From positions 1-64,000 of the forward strand of contig DATJTX010000003.1 of assembly GCA_035502855.1 (NCBI GenBank): a stretch of 64,000 bases of DNA, in the 5' to 3' direction. Shown piece after piece: positions 38,012 to 47,209 of the stretch (within the stretch, counting starts at the first letter, position 1; each line of letters starts with the position of its first letter). The notes under the pieces were generated by a model. It saw only the letters and a list, made by a program, of their open reading frames with translations. It ran no database searches and was not told the origin of the DNA. A program made the position numbers and the translations under genes. This DNA comes from Candidatus Baltobacteraceae bacterium. GTDB lineage: Bacteria > Vulcanimicrobiota > Vulcanimicrobiia > Vulcanimicrobiales > Vulcanimicrobiaceae.

Positions 38012-38457
38012 GTGCCGGGTGGTTGGGTCCGGCCTTGATGCTCGTCTGCGCGGGCGTCTGTGCGGTTACCGATCTGCGCCGCGGTTTGATTTATGACTGG
38101 GTGACCGGCTCAACCGCGCTGGGAATCGTGGTCTGGTCACTTGCGAGCAGCAACACGACACGCTCGCTCCTGGGCGCTTGCGCATGCGGCCTCCCGATGA
38201 TCGTAGTGCATTACGCAACGCGTGGGCGTGGCCTGGGCCTGGGCGATGTGAAGCTTAGTGCGGTAATCGGCGCCGGCATCGGTGGTGTCGGCGCCGCTAC
38301 GGCAATCGGGTCTGCCTTCGTCGCTGGGGCGCTGTGGGCGCTTCCAATGCTCGCGCTGGGTCGCGTGCGGCGGGGCGACCGCGTTCCATTTGGCCCGTTT
38401 TTGGCAGTCGGCGCCGTCTTCGCCGTGTTCATGCGTTCGGTGCACAACAATGGGTGA
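38008..38457 (+). CDS. pilD: Prepilin peptidase, peptidase domain only
   Basis: A 149-residue A24-family membrane aspartic protease. The catalytic aspartates lie in AVTDLRRGLIYD (about 22) and in the GxGD motif GLGLGDVKLSAVIG (about 77). About four membrane helices are visible. The usual N-terminal methyltransferase domain with its zinc cysteines is absent, so mature pilin may be unmethylated or methylated by another protein. It would cleave the PilA leader. It overlaps pilM by 8 nt. Confidence 0.88.
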   Translation: MSAGWLGPALMLVCAGVCAVTDLRRGLIYDWVTGSTALGIVVWSLASSNTTRSLLGACACGLPMIVVHYATRGRGLGLGDVKLSAVIGAGIGGVGAATAIGSAFVAGALWALPMLALGRVRRGDRVPFGPFLAVGAVFAVFMRSVHNNG

Positions 38458-39427
38458 CTGGAAACCGCTTCCCCTCGGGATCGATCTCGGTTCGACGAGA
38501 GTGCGCGTCGCTGTGGCCGAGAAGAATCACGACGGCGAGGTCCGCGTACGCGCCGTCGCTGCGCGCGATGTGCCGGAAGATGCCGTTGCACCGCTGCGCG
38601 TTGAGCAGCTCGAATTGGTCGCGGCCGTCGTCGAGGAGGCGCTATCAGAGGTTGGCACGCGCGAACGGCGATGCGTGTTGGCGCTCGGGGCTCCGGCCTG
38701 CGCCCTGCGTACGGTTCGTTTCCCGAAGATGACGTGGCCGGAACGCGTTCGCGCAGCTCGATTCGAGGCGCAGCGCTTCGCCGGCTGGGACCTCGAGGAA
38801 GAAGAGTCGATCGTACGCATTCATCCAATCGACCGGGACACGGAAGCGTACGCAATCGGTGTTGCTCGAAAGGAGAGCATCGATTCGCGCGTCCGTACGG
38901 CGCATCTGACCGGCTTACGGGTCATCGCGATCGACCACGACGCCTTCGCGCTGCGACGGTTGTTCCCCGATTGCGATGCGATTGTCGACGTGGGGGCGGA
39001 ACGATCGAGCCTACACGTCTTCGGTCCCGCCGGGCCGCTTTCGTTCGTCGTCCAGTCGGGCGGGGGCGCGATCACGCGAGGCATCGCGCAAGAGTTGTCG
39101 ATCGATCTTCCGACTGCTGAACGCAGAAAGCGCATCTTGGGTTGTGCCGGCGCCGGAGTATCTGCGCACGAGGACGTTGTGACGGACATCTCGGCGCTGG
39201 TCGAACGAGCTCGAACGAGAGCGAAAGTCGATCGAATCGCCGTGACGGGGAATGGGGCACGCATTCCTAGTTTTACGCGGGAGTTAGAAGATGCAACCGG
39301 CGCCCTCACAGAAACGCCGGTGCCTGACGTGTTGCACACGGACGCCTATCCGGAGGACGTCGTGCGGGTTGCTGCCCCGGATTGGGCCTTGGCGGCGAGT
39401 CTGGCTGCATGGAGCTTGACCGCATAA
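38450..39427 (+). CDS. pilM: Type IV pilus assembly protein PilM
   Basis: A 325-residue actin-like cytoplasmic ATPase. Phosphate-1 loop: LGIDLGSTRVRVAV (about 8-21). Other elements are IVDVGAERSSLHVF (about 178) and IAVTGNGARIPSF (about 262). PilM binds the N-terminal tail of PilN and links the alignment complex to the motors. The ATG at 38450 overlaps pilD. The stop and the pilN start share a base (TAATG). Confidence 0.87.
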   Translation: MGDWKPLPLGIDLGSTRVRVAVAEKNHDGEVRVRAVAARDVPEDAVAPLRVEQLELVAAVVEEALSEVGTRERRCVLALGAPACALRTVRFPKMTWPERVRAARFEAQRFAGWDLEEEESIVRIHPIDRDTEAYAIGVARKESIDSRVRTAHLTGLRVIAIDHDAFALRRLFPDCDAIVDVGAERSSLHVFGPAGPLSFVVQSGGGAITRGIAQELSIDLPTAERRKRILGCAGAGVSAHEDVVTDISALVERARTRAKVDRIAVTGNGARIPSFTRELEDATGALTETPVPDVLHTDAYPEDVVRVAAPDWALAASLAAWSLTA

Positions 39428-39981
39428 TGCGCTTCGACTATGTTCACGACGGTCGCCCCGACGCGTTAGAGCGTCTTCGTCCGAGTCGAATTCCGGAGCA
39501 GTTGAGAACGCCGCTCGCGGCGCTTTTGACGACTGCCATCGTGGTGTGCGCGTGGTGGGGAATCGAACAGTTTCTGTTGGCGCAGGCGCGCGACGACGTG
39601 AAAGAGCAGTCGTTTCGCTTGACGGTGAGCGCCGCGGCGTTGAGCCAGGCGAAGATTCGGCAGACTCGCGTGGAGACGCTCCTGGTCATCGACTCCCGGC
39701 TTCGGGAGATCCGCCGCAGCGGCGCTGCCCTCGCCAGCGGACTGGCCGATATCGCCAATCATGTTCCAAATCGCGCGTGGCTCACCAGCATTGCTCGCGT
39801 CGATGACGGCCTCGAGATCGACGGCCGTGCGGAAGGCCTTGATGGTCTGAGCGAGACTCTGGCTGACCTCATGTCGAGCTCGCACGTTGCGTCCCCTGAT
39901 TTGGTGCGGGCGAGCAAAGAAGACGGGGATCGGACCGGTCGGCTGATCGCCTTTGTGGTTCGCGTCGGAGAACTTCGATGA
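39427..39981 (+). CDS. pilN: Type IV pilus assembly protein PilN
   Basis: A 184-residue bitopic protein: a short cytoplasmic tail starting MRFDYVHDG, one membrane helix (PLAALLTTAIVVCAWWGIEQF), a coiled coil, then a small periplasmic fold of the fimbrial-assembly family (GLADIANHVPNRAWLTSIARVDDGLEIDGRAEG). It would pair with PilO. The start is ATG 39427 in the TAATG junction; an in-frame ATG at 39409 would add MELDRI. It is identified by fold pattern and by order after pilM. Confidence 0.82.
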   Translation: MRFDYVHDGRPDALERLRPSRIPEQLRTPLAALLTTAIVVCAWWGIEQFLLAQARDDVKEQSFRLTVSAAALSQAKIRQTRVETLLVIDSRLREIRRSGAALASGLADIANHVPNRAWLTSIARVDDGLEIDGRAEGLDGLSETLADLMSSSHVASPDLVRASKEDGDRTGRLIAFVVRVGELR

Positions 39982-40580
39982 AGCTCGAGAAGTTCGATAT
40001 CCGCGCCGGCGTCCGGATGACGTGGATTCTCGCAGCGTCGCTCTTCTTTGGCGTAGGGTTTGCCCTGATTTGGTGGCCGACGTCTCAAGATATTGCGGCA
40101 CTCGAGGCTCAGGCGAAGACGCTCTACGATCAGGCCGATCAAAACGAAGCCGCGGTACGGCACGCCGTGGAGCTGCGCTCGCTGGCGAAACGTGTCTCAC
40201 AAGACGTGCGTCTGCTCTCCGGCCAGGAGTCTCGAAGTGCTACCTTGGCGGCCACCGTACGTCTGCTCGGAGCAGAGGGGCGAGTGTTCGCGGTCGATGT
40301 TCGCTCGATCGTGCCCGAGCCGGCTCCGTCTGCTTCGCCCGTTGCGAAGCAATCCGTCTCGAACGAGACGTTGACGGGTGTGCCGATCGAGATCGACGTG
40401 CGTGGACGTTTCCGGGACCTGCTCCATTTTATCGGCGATCTCCCTCGTCATGACGTCTTGATCGAGGTCGAGAGCGCGAGTTTTGCCGATGCCGGTGACG
40501 CCTCGCCGAAGCCGCTCCTCAACGCACGAATTCGTGCAACGATGTTTCGCTACTCCGGTTCCATCCCAAAGGAGGTATGA
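39978..40580 (+). CDS. pilO: Type IV pilus assembly protein PilO
   Basis: A 200-residue bitopic protein with a membrane helix (TWILAASLFFGVGFALIWW), a heptad-rich coiled coil (DIAALEAQAKTLYDQADQNEAAVRH) and a periplasmic ferredoxin-like domain with VPIEIDVRGRFRDLLHFIGDLPR, the typical PilO strand-helix pattern. It is coupled to pilN by an ATGA overlap. It forms the alignment subcomplex with PilN and PilP. Confidence 0.85.
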   Translation: MKLEKFDIRAGVRMTWILAASLFFGVGFALIWWPTSQDIAALEAQAKTLYDQADQNEAAVRHAVELRSLAKRVSQDVRLLSGQESRSATLAATVRLLGAEGRVFAVDVRSIVPEPAPSASPVAKQSVSNETLTGVPIEIDVRGRFRDLLHFIGDLPRHDVLIEVESASFADAGDASPKPLLNARIRATMFRYSGSIPKEV

Positions 40581-40581
40581 C

Positions 40582-41046
40582 GTGCTGCCGGCCCTCTATG
40601 ATAGCGAGCGGCGCGTGCTGGCGCGATTCGCGGCGATGCTCGTACTTGGTGCTTGCGCCGTCCTGCCGCTGACCGGCCAGAGCACGATGATCGCGGGTGC
40701 CGCGGGCACCCAATCACCCCTCGGGCCTCGCACGCGGCTGGCGCTCCCGTCACAAATGGCCTTTCCCGACTACTCGATCGCACGTGATCCTTTTGTTCCG
40801 GATCGGCGGTTCCAAGCGGACGTCAGCGTCGTTCTTCCGCCAAACGCCGGCGCAATGGCGAATGCTCCAATCGTGCGGGCGGTCGTGGTTGGCGACGCTG
40901 CCCGAGCGCTCGTCGAAATCAATGGCGCCGTTCGTGTCGTCGCCGTCGGCGACAAAATCGGCTATCTCACCGTGGTTCAAATCACCTCGTCGAGCGTCTT
41001 CCTTTCCGACGGCTCGCGTCTACCGTTGGATAGGCAACAGCGGTGA
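40582..41046 (+). CDS. pilP: PilP-like periplasmic pilus protein
   Basis: A 154-residue exported protein between pilO and pilQ. It has an N-terminal membrane or signal segment (VLARFAAMLVLGACAVLPL), a linker with YSIARDPFVPD, and a small beta domain (APIVRAVVVGDAARALVEINGAVRVVAVGDKIGYLTVVQI) that resembles the homology region of PilP/GspC, which docks on the secretin. There is no lipobox, unlike proteobacterial PilP. The GTG at 40582 is fixed by a perfect aaggagg 6 nt upstream. It overlaps pilQ by 4 nt. Confidence 0.75.
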   Translation: MLPALYDSERRVLARFAAMLVLGACAVLPLTGQSTMIAGAAGTQSPLGPRTRLALPSQMAFPDYSIARDPFVPDRRFQADVSVVLPPNAGAMANAPIVRAVVVGDAARALVEINGAVRVVAVGDKIGYLTVVQITSSSVFLSDGSRLPLDRQQR

Positions 41047-42425
41047 AAGCAGCGCTCCTCATCATGGCTTTAGCGGTGCTTTGCGCAGCACGAGCCACGG
41101 CTCCGAACCTGATAACCATCGACGTCCACGATGCCGACATCAGCGATGTGATCGCGTTGCTGGCTGCGCAGTCGGGCGAGAACATCGTGCCCGACGACTC
41201 GATGAAGCCGGAGCGGATCACGCTTCATCTGCACGACGTAACCTTCGGGCGTGCGCTCGCCGTGCTGGTCAGCGCGCACGACCTGCAGGTTCATCGCGAG
41301 GGGAACGTCCTGATCGTCGGGTCTGCCGACACGATGAACCGGCGCTATGACGAAAGCAAAGCCAATGTGGGCGCGCAAACGGTCGTGTTACAGCTCGAGC
41401 ATGCGAACCCGGACGACGTGGCCAAGGAGATCGTTTCCGCGCTCCCGTTAGGCACGATCATCGTGCCGGATCGGCGAACCAGCGCCGTGGTCATAACCGG
41501 CAGCGGCGATACGGTGGCTCGCGCTCGCCGTTTGATCGCCGCGCTGGACGCACCGACGATAGGAGCAGGGAGCGGGAGCGAGACGCGGTCGTACTCGCTG
41601 AAGTACGTCAAAGCGGACGACGCCATAAAGCAGCTCAAAATTCTCGCTCCCGAAGGGACCTACGTTGCCGACGACGAGCACAACGGCGTCATCGTGGACG
41701 GGAGTGACGGCGTGCAAAGTACGGTCGCCACCCTTTTTGCCACACTCGACCGTCCGAGCCCGCAGGTGATGTTCGAGGTCAAAGTTGCGGACGTGACGCC
41801 ACAGAACGACAGCAGCAACTTTGGGCTCGAATTCGGGGGCACGAACCTCCAAGGTACGACGACGCTTGGTTCGACCGCCTACGCCTTTGCCGGCGGTTCA
41901 GTTCCGGTAAACGTGACGCTCAACGCATTGATTACGCAGGGTCGAGCGCAGATACTCGCGACCCCGAAGCTCGTTACGCTCAACAATAAGGAAGCCGACC
42001 TGTTGATCGGCGAGACGTATCCGATCGTATTCAATACGTCGGTTCTCGGTGGCCAGAACGTGCAATTCGTGGACATCGGCGTGAAGCTTCGATTGACGCC
42101 CACGATCGGCGACGACGGCGTCGTTACCGCTGAATTGCATCCGGAATACAGCGAAATCGAAGGTTTGACCGACACGGGTTACCCGATTATCACGAATAGA
42201 AAAATCGACAGCACGTTGCGAGTCAACGATTCTCAAACGATCGTGCTGGGCGGCCTGATGCGCGACGTAACGAGCGAAACGATCACGAAAGTGCCGGGGC
42301 TCGCCGACATACCCATTCTTGGGAAGTTCTTTCAGAATAAAGAAACCTCGCACGAGCGCGACGAGATCGTGTTCCTCATCACGCCACATGTGATCTATCC
42401 CAAGGAGACGCCCGGCAACCGCTAG
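41043..42425 (+). CDS. pilQ: Type IV pilus secretin PilQ
   Basis: A 460-residue outer-membrane secretin. It has a signal peptide (MKAALLIMALAVLCAARA), an N0/STN-like domain (ITIDVHDADISDVIALLAAQSGENIV), two N1-type domains near residues 112-235, and the secretin barrel from about 240. The barrel carries NVTLNALITQGRAQILATPKLVTLNN and ends in the hallmark VPGLADIPILGKFFQ...DEIVFLITPHVI. It lacks AMIN domains and is shorter than proteobacterial PilQ. It shows the cell has an outer membrane and ends the pilus operon. Confidence 0.93.
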   Translation: MKAALLIMALAVLCAARATAPNLITIDVHDADISDVIALLAAQSGENIVPDDSMKPERITLHLHDVTFGRALAVLVSAHDLQVHREGNVLIVGSADTMNRRYDESKANVGAQTVVLQLEHANPDDVAKEIVSALPLGTIIVPDRRTSAVVITGSGDTVARARRLIAALDAPTIGAGSGSETRSYSLKYVKADDAIKQLKILAPEGTYVADDEHNGVIVDGSDGVQSTVATLFATLDRPSPQVMFEVKVADVTPQNDSSNFGLEFGGTNLQGTTTLGSTAYAFAGGSVPVNVTLNALITQGRAQILATPKLVTLNNKEADLLIGETYPIVFNTSVLGGQNVQFVDIGVKLRLTPTIGDDGVVTAELHPEYSEIEGLTDTGYPIITNRKIDSTLRVNDSQTIVLGGLMRDVTSETITKVPGLADIPILGKFFQNKETSHERDEIVFLITPHVIYPKETPGNR

Positions 42426-42451
42426 CGAGAGCGCGCAAATGACCTTTGAGT

Positions 42452-44446
42452 TTATCTCATGTGCCGTTCGACCCAATCGAGCGTCACGCGGTCGTAGCCT
42501 TCGGTGCGAACCGGATCGTTCGGATGATGCTTGGCCGTCGGGATCGCGATGAAGCGCACCGGCACGCCCTCGTCGTGCAGCGCGTGATACAACTCGTATG
42601 ATTCGGAGACCGGCACCTGTTCGTCGGCGGTTCCCGAGATGATCAGCGTCGGGGTGACGATCTGGTGCACGTACGTGATCGGTGATCCTGAACGATAGAG
42701 CGGGGCGACGCGCGGGTTCCACGGCGAGCCGCCGAGCGAATCGCGCGTCCAGGCAAGATTGCCGGTTCCCGAGAGATTGTATTCCTCGACCCAGTCCACC
42801 ATGCCGTCGCCCACGACGGCCGAGCGCCAATGGTGCCAGTGGCCGATGATCCACGTGGTCATGTAGCCGCCGTAGGAGTGACCGGTCACCGCCTCGCGCG
42901 AGGTGTCGATCATCCCCGTTTTCTCGAGCGCAGCGACGCCGGCCATCACGTCGTTGCCCGGGCCTTCGCCCGGATCTTTGTAGATCGCGTGTTCGTGCGC
43001 GTTGCCCAGATTGTCGCTGCCGCGGTAATTCGGCTCGAACACGAAGTAGCCGAGCCCGGCGAAAAGTTGGCGCAGCGGCTCGAACGCGAGCGAGGTGAAT
43101 GCCTCGGGTCCACCGTGGATGCGCAGCACCAGCGGATATTTCTTCCCCGCAACGTAGCCGACCGGATACGTCAAAATGCCGTCGCTGCGCGTGCCGTCGG
43201 CCGCTCTCCACGTGATTTCTTCGCTCTTGCCGTAGGCGAAGAGATTGAAGCGCGGGTTGAGATTCGTAAGGCGGCGCACCGTCGCCCCGGCCGCGGGAAG
43301 AAGATAGACTTCCGACGGTTGTGCGGTCGTGCTCGCGACGAACGCGATTGCGCCGTTCTTTGCGATGCTGAACTCCGACGGATTGAGCGCGCCAAGCGGA
43401 AGCCGCGCCGCCCGGCCGGTGGGGCCTTGCGCGTAGAGCGCGGTTTGCGGCCCGTCGGACACGAGCATCAACAAGCGATTGCCGGGTAGCCAGCCGACGT
43501 CGGTCACGTCGCGATTGAGTGCGGGCGTGGCGTCGCGGTTCGAATTCGCGTTGCCGATAAAGACGTCGAGCACGCTGATCGGTCCGGGACCGTGCGGGTA
43601 GAGATACGCGATGTCGTTCGCGCGCGGCGCGTAGACGGGTTGATATTCGTATTGCGTACGCTTATCGAGTTTGGTCACCGTGCCGCTCGCCACGTCGACC
43701 ATCGCGATCGAGGTGCGATCGGAGTCCGAATCATCGGCGTTGGATTGCATCGTGAACACGATCGATTTGCCGTTGGCCGACCACGACGGATCGGTTGCCG
43801 TGCCGACGAACGGCGGCGCCGCCTCGAGCACGCCCCAGGAGCCTTCGGTCAAACGGCGATCGCTGCTGCCGTCGGATTGCGCGATCCAAAGATGTGAGGG
43901 TCGCGGTTGGTACGTGGTGAGAAAGCCGTCGTCGTGCACGCTCCAGAGGTCGTCGTGACGAGCAGCGGCAGCCGGATCGGCCGGCCCGTCTGCGGTGACG
44001 TACGCGATCAGTGTGCCGGCGGGATTCCACGCGTACTGCTCCACGTCGCGCTTCGCGCGCGTGACTTGCACGGGCTTCGTGCCGTTTGCCGACACGGTAT
44101 ACACCTGCGCGACGTCGTGATCGTCGTCGGCGAGGTACGCAATGCGATCGCCGGAAGGCGACCATTGCGGGTCGTCCAATCCTTTGAGCACGCCGGTCAG
44201 CATCGCGGTCGCGCCACCGGCACTCGAGACCTCCATCAACCGTTTCTCGTATCTATCGTGCTTGTAGTCGCCGTACGATGCGATAAAGACGACCTTTGTG
44301 CCGTCGGAACTGATGTTCACGTGCGAAACACCGACCAAGGAACGTAGGCCCGCTAAGGTCAGCGGCGGCGCTGCAGCGCGCGCAGCAAGCGCATGGGGCA
44401 CGAGAAAGACACATGCCAAAAGCGGCATCAGCGCGAGTTTCTTCAT
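42452..44446 (-). CDS. S9-family (prolyl oligopeptidase/acylaminoacyl) peptidase, exported
   Basis: A 664-residue serine peptidase with a signal peptide (MKKLALMPLLACVFLVPHALAARA). A seven-bladed propeller with WD40-like/TolB repeats (WSPSGDRIAYLADDD, APRANDIAYLYP) occupies about residues 40-400. An alpha/beta-hydrolase domain follows with catalytic Ser in GHSYGGYM, Asp in GTADEQVP and His in AKHHPND. It would trim short peptides in the periplasm. The ATG at 44446 is preferred because aagga lies 8 nt upstream and the signal peptide starts there; an ATG at 44467 is in frame. It converges on pilQ with a 26-nt gap. Confidence 0.9.
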   Translation of the reverse strand: MKKLALMPLLACVFLVPHALAARAAAPPLTLAGLRSLVGVSHVNISSDGTKVVFIASYGDYKHDRYEKRLMEVSSAGGATAMLTGVLKGLDDPQWSPSGDRIAYLADDDHDVAQVYTVSANGTKPVQVTRAKRDVEQYAWNPAGTLIAYVTADGPADPAAAARHDDLWSVHDDGFLTTYQPRPSHLWIAQSDGSSDRRLTEGSWGVLEAAPPFVGTATDPSWSANGKSIVFTMQSNADDSDSDRTSIAMVDVASGTVTKLDKRTQYEYQPVYAPRANDIAYLYPHGPGPISVLDVFIGNANSNRDATPALNRDVTDVGWLPGNRLLMLVSDGPQTALYAQGPTGRAARLPLGALNPSEFSIAKNGAIAFVASTTAQPSEVYLLPAAGATVRRLTNLNPRFNLFAYGKSEEITWRAADGTRSDGILTYPVGYVAGKKYPLVLRIHGGPEAFTSLAFEPLRQLFAGLGYFVFEPNYRGSDNLGNAHEHAIYKDPGEGPGNDVMAGVAALEKTGMIDTSREAVTGHSYGGYMTTWIIGHWHHWRSAVVGDGMVDWVEEYNLSGTGNLAWTRDSLGGSPWNPRVAPLYRSGSPITYVHQIVTPTLIISGTADEQVPVSESYELYHALHDEGVPVRFIAIPTAKHHPNDPVRTEGYDRVTLDWVERHMR

Positions 44447-44457
44447 TAGCGGGTTCC

Positions 44458-44506
44458 TTCGCGGCACGGGCCTGGGGGCATTTTTGGCGCGAACGGTTCT
44501 TCGATA
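44458..44506 (+). promoter_or_regulatory. Bipartite intergenic element, copy A
   Basis: Block 1 (44458-44487, ttcgcggc...gcatttttgg) matches 25 of 30 bases of 48031-48060. Block 2 (44495-44506, ggttcttcgata) matches 11 of 12 bases of 48089-48100. The spacing between blocks is 7 nt here and 28 nt in copy B, a difference of 21 nt or two helical turns. It lies in the 188-bp region between the divergent S9 peptidase gene and a large exported-protein gene. The function is unknown; co-regulation is inferred. Confidence 0.55.
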
Positions 44507-44552
44507 GTCCTGCTGGACTATTGCGTCGGCGCAAGGATTCGCGCATGCTCTA

Positions 44553-44566
44553 ATAACCAGGGTTAT
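44553..44566. promoter_or_regulatory. Palindromic operator-like site
   Basis: ATAACC and GGTTAT form perfect 6-bp arms around a 2-nt centre. It lies 69 nt before the start of the large exported-protein gene. The form suits a dimeric repressor; none is identified. Confidence 0.35.
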
Positions 44567-44634
44567 CGCGCCTTCACGAGGCGTGCATACTTGGCATCCT
44601 TAGCGGCTGGGGGACGCACTGAAAGAGGTGTTTC

Positions 44635-47208
44635 ATGCGGAGTGTATTGCTTTTCTCTTTGGCGACCGCCCTGGTGCTGGCCGCGCCCACGCCCGTGGGG
44701 GCAGCCGAACTATGCGGTCAACTCACAGCAGCCATCCATTCCACCAGCAACGTTCGGTCGTCGACAAGCACACTAGCGACCGACGACAGCACGATAATCC
44801 TGACCGTAAGCGCGCCCGTAAACGAGGCGGATCACTGGAAGACCGATCTCGACGACACGAGCATTGTGAGGAGGCTCGCGACCAGGAGAGATCCCAAGGC
44901 TGACGAGGACCGCATCGACGTGCACTATGCGTACCAGTCCGGAACGATCACGCTTCTTAAGTTAGGGAGGCCGGTCTGCCGGAGCCGCCTCGCGTTTCTT
45001 TCTCTACCGCGTCCCGGACTGAGGCGACTGGTTGTCGAGCTGCTTCAGGGGGCAGCGTGGGACCCGGTTTTCATCGGCGACGTCGCACTCGACGATAATT
45101 TCTCATTGTCACGCGCGTTCGTCTCGCGCGATGCAGAGCATCTCTATCTGACCGGCTATCTGACGCTGCATAACCTTCAGAGCCAGACGCTGGTGACACT
45201 GGATGGCTCGGGTTCGGGAAAAACGTATTCGCTTTCACTTGAAAAGCGAGCGGTTAGCCGTTCGCCATGGTTCGTCGCTATAAAGACGTCGAATCTGTTC
45301 TTCCACCAGCCGTGGTGGCTAACATTAGATGGCTTCGAATGTCGCAGCAATTCGTCCGTTGACCTGTTCAATACTGTTGACTTCCAATGCGGCTCTGGCA
45401 CGTCGTATATGTTGCACGTGCCGAGGCAAGCTATCTTAAGCCTATCCTTGGGAGGGAACGGAGCCGGTGGCACGGCGGTCCCAATGTCGCTTAGAGCAGA
45501 TTACGTAACGTTCGCAAGCAAGGTCTCTGCGAGCAGCACCCAAACGGCACAGGTCTCGCAGAGTGGTGGTGCTGCAGCAGGCCTACAGCTGCCGCGACTC
45601 TACGTATGCGGCGATTCACTAACGCTTGATGCAGATACGAGACAGCTGGATATTGGGAACGGAATGGTGTCCGAAGCCAAGATGTGCCCCAAAGGCGCGG
45701 CCCAGGCCCTTACGGGCGTTGCCTTCAATCAACACGCCTCGAGTTGGCTCATGAACGTAACGTTCAAACCGTCGCCGTGGCCGACGCGATCGCCAGCTCC
45801 ATCTGAGTCGCCGTCGCCGTCGCCAAGCGCAGCACTTGGCGTTGCGGAGATAACGCTGAGCAGCGCAACGCTAACGTACGCGGAGAAGCCGATCACAGCG
45901 CCATCGCCCTCGGCAACGCCGGCGCCCCCCGTCTCCGGCATCGAGGGCACGTTGAGTATGAGTGTTTTCAGCCAGAACGACTTCTCTTTTGCGTTCAAGG
46001 GCGCTACAGCCACCGAAGCGACGGACCCCCTTAATCCTGCGACGTGGGAGTACTCGTTTAATAGCGCAGAGTTCGCGCCGGCTAGCACGAATCAGAAGTT
46101 TTTTGGCCACCCAGCCGCCTCGTGCTACACTGCCTCTGGAAGTCTCCTCCCTGGGGTGCCATCGCCGCCGCCTCCCCCGGCGGACTCTGATAAGCTTACG
46201 CCTAGGTGCCTCGCACTGCACATCGACGACGAGACGTCGAATGACGACCTTGCGTATGCATTTTTCTCCATCGGCGACCGCGGAACCAAAGGCGATCAGT
46301 CGAAGCGATTTTACATCGACGAAGTATCGGTTGTGCTGCCTGCTCCCTCGCCGAGCCCTTCAGCCGGTGCGGCGGCAACGCCGCTCCCCGCAAAGCCCGC
46401 GAGTCAATCCAACGAAACAACAACCGGACAGAACTTTCTCGCGCTGCTGACCGCGCTCAACGCATCGCAGACCCCGGCCAGGGAAGCGGGGAATCCGTTT
46501 CGTTTTCGTTTCGGTGCAGGCGAGATGGTCGTAACGCGCATGGATCTCGCCCTGGCGTCGCCGCCGCCGCCAACGCCGTCGCCAACGCCGATGCCGAAGG
46601 GCGCGACGCCCGCGCCGTCCCCGCCAAGCTTTGTGGGTTACGGCGGGTTCGCCGACCTCGTAAGCCCGCAGCAATTGACTGCGCTTTCCTGCAACGACCT
46701 CTATCTAACGGGAACGCTGACGATCTCGGACATCAGCATCGGGACCGCGAGCGTCGATTCTTCAGGGCTGACGCCGCGCGTCGGATTTGGAAGGACGTGT
46801 CGAATCGTCGCGTTCAACGGTATGTTACCCATCCAGATCACACCCCAGTCCAGCATGATAATCACGTCCTTTGCCTACGCGCAGTCACAAGACACGGTCG
46901 ACGGTCAATCCAGGGATGTGTTCTATCTCAACGTCGGCGGCTCTTACACGTCCGGAAATGTCACGGTTATCTTCAACCAGGTAGGATTTAGAACGACGCA
47001 TCTATTGACCGAGGGCGGGGACCCTCATTGCTTCAATGACAACATGGAGTACGAGATTCACCGTGGGTCAGGACTCTGCGTAATAATGGACGTCAATAAG
47101 AAGGGGACGTTATACGCGACCGGCGCCAACAACCTCAGCACGATTACGGCGGCTATCTCCGGCGCAGTGTCGTCCATATTCGCCTATCTTTTGGGACATG
47201 CGCACTAG
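44635..47208 (+). CDS. Large exported protein with Pro/Ser linkers, unknown
   Basis: An 857-residue protein that I do not recognise. It has a signal peptide (MRSVLLFSLATALVLAAPTPVGAA). Beta-rich modules with scattered Cys residues are separated by low-complexity linkers rich in Pro, Ser and Ala: SPAPSESPSPSPS near residue 385, PSPPPPPADSD near 510, PAPSPSPSAG near 570 and SPPPPTPSPTPMPKG near 645. The repeated theme of a linker followed by a strand-rich block suggests a modular surface protein. A hydrophobic C-terminus (AAISGAVSSIFAYLLGH) could insert in a membrane. The ATG has gaggtg 5 nt upstream. Its base composition looks less GC-rich than its neighbours by eye. Confidence 0.7.
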   Translation: MRSVLLFSLATALVLAAPTPVGAAELCGQLTAAIHSTSNVRSSTSTLATDDSTIILTVSAPVNEADHWKTDLDDTSIVRRLATRRDPKADEDRIDVHYAYQSGTITLLKLGRPVCRSRLAFLSLPRPGLRRLVVELLQGAAWDPVFIGDVALDDNFSLSRAFVSRDAEHLYLTGYLTLHNLQSQTLVTLDGSGSGKTYSLSLEKRAVSRSPWFVAIKTSNLFFHQPWWLTLDGFECRSNSSVDLFNTVDFQCGSGTSYMLHVPRQAILSLSLGGNGAGGTAVPMSLRADYVTFASKVSASSTQTAQVSQSGGAAAGLQLPRLYVCGDSLTLDADTRQLDIGNGMVSEAKMCPKGAAQALTGVAFNQHASSWLMNVTFKPSPWPTRSPAPSESPSPSPSAALGVAEITLSSATLTYAEKPITAPSPSATPAPPVSGIEGTLSMSVFSQNDFSFAFKGATATEATDPLNPATWEYSFNSAEFAPASTNQKFFGHPAASCYTASGSLLPGVPSPPPPPADSDKLTPRCLALHIDDETSNDDLAYAFFSIGDRGTKGDQSKRFYIDEVSVVLPAPSPSPSAGAAATPLPAKPASQSNETTTGQNFLALLTALNASQTPAREAGNPFRFRFGAGEMVVTRMDLALASPPPPTPSPTPMPKGATPAPSPPSFVGYGGFADLVSPQQLTALSCNDLYLTGTLTISDISIGTASVDSSGLTPRVGFGRTCRIVAFNGMLPIQITPQSSMIITSFAYAQSQDTVDGQSRDVFYLNVGGSYTSGNVTVIFNQVGFRTTHLLTEGGDPHCFNDNMEYEIHRGSGLCVIMDVNKKGTLYATGANNLSTITAAISGAVSSIFAYLLGHAH

Positions 47209-47209
47209 C

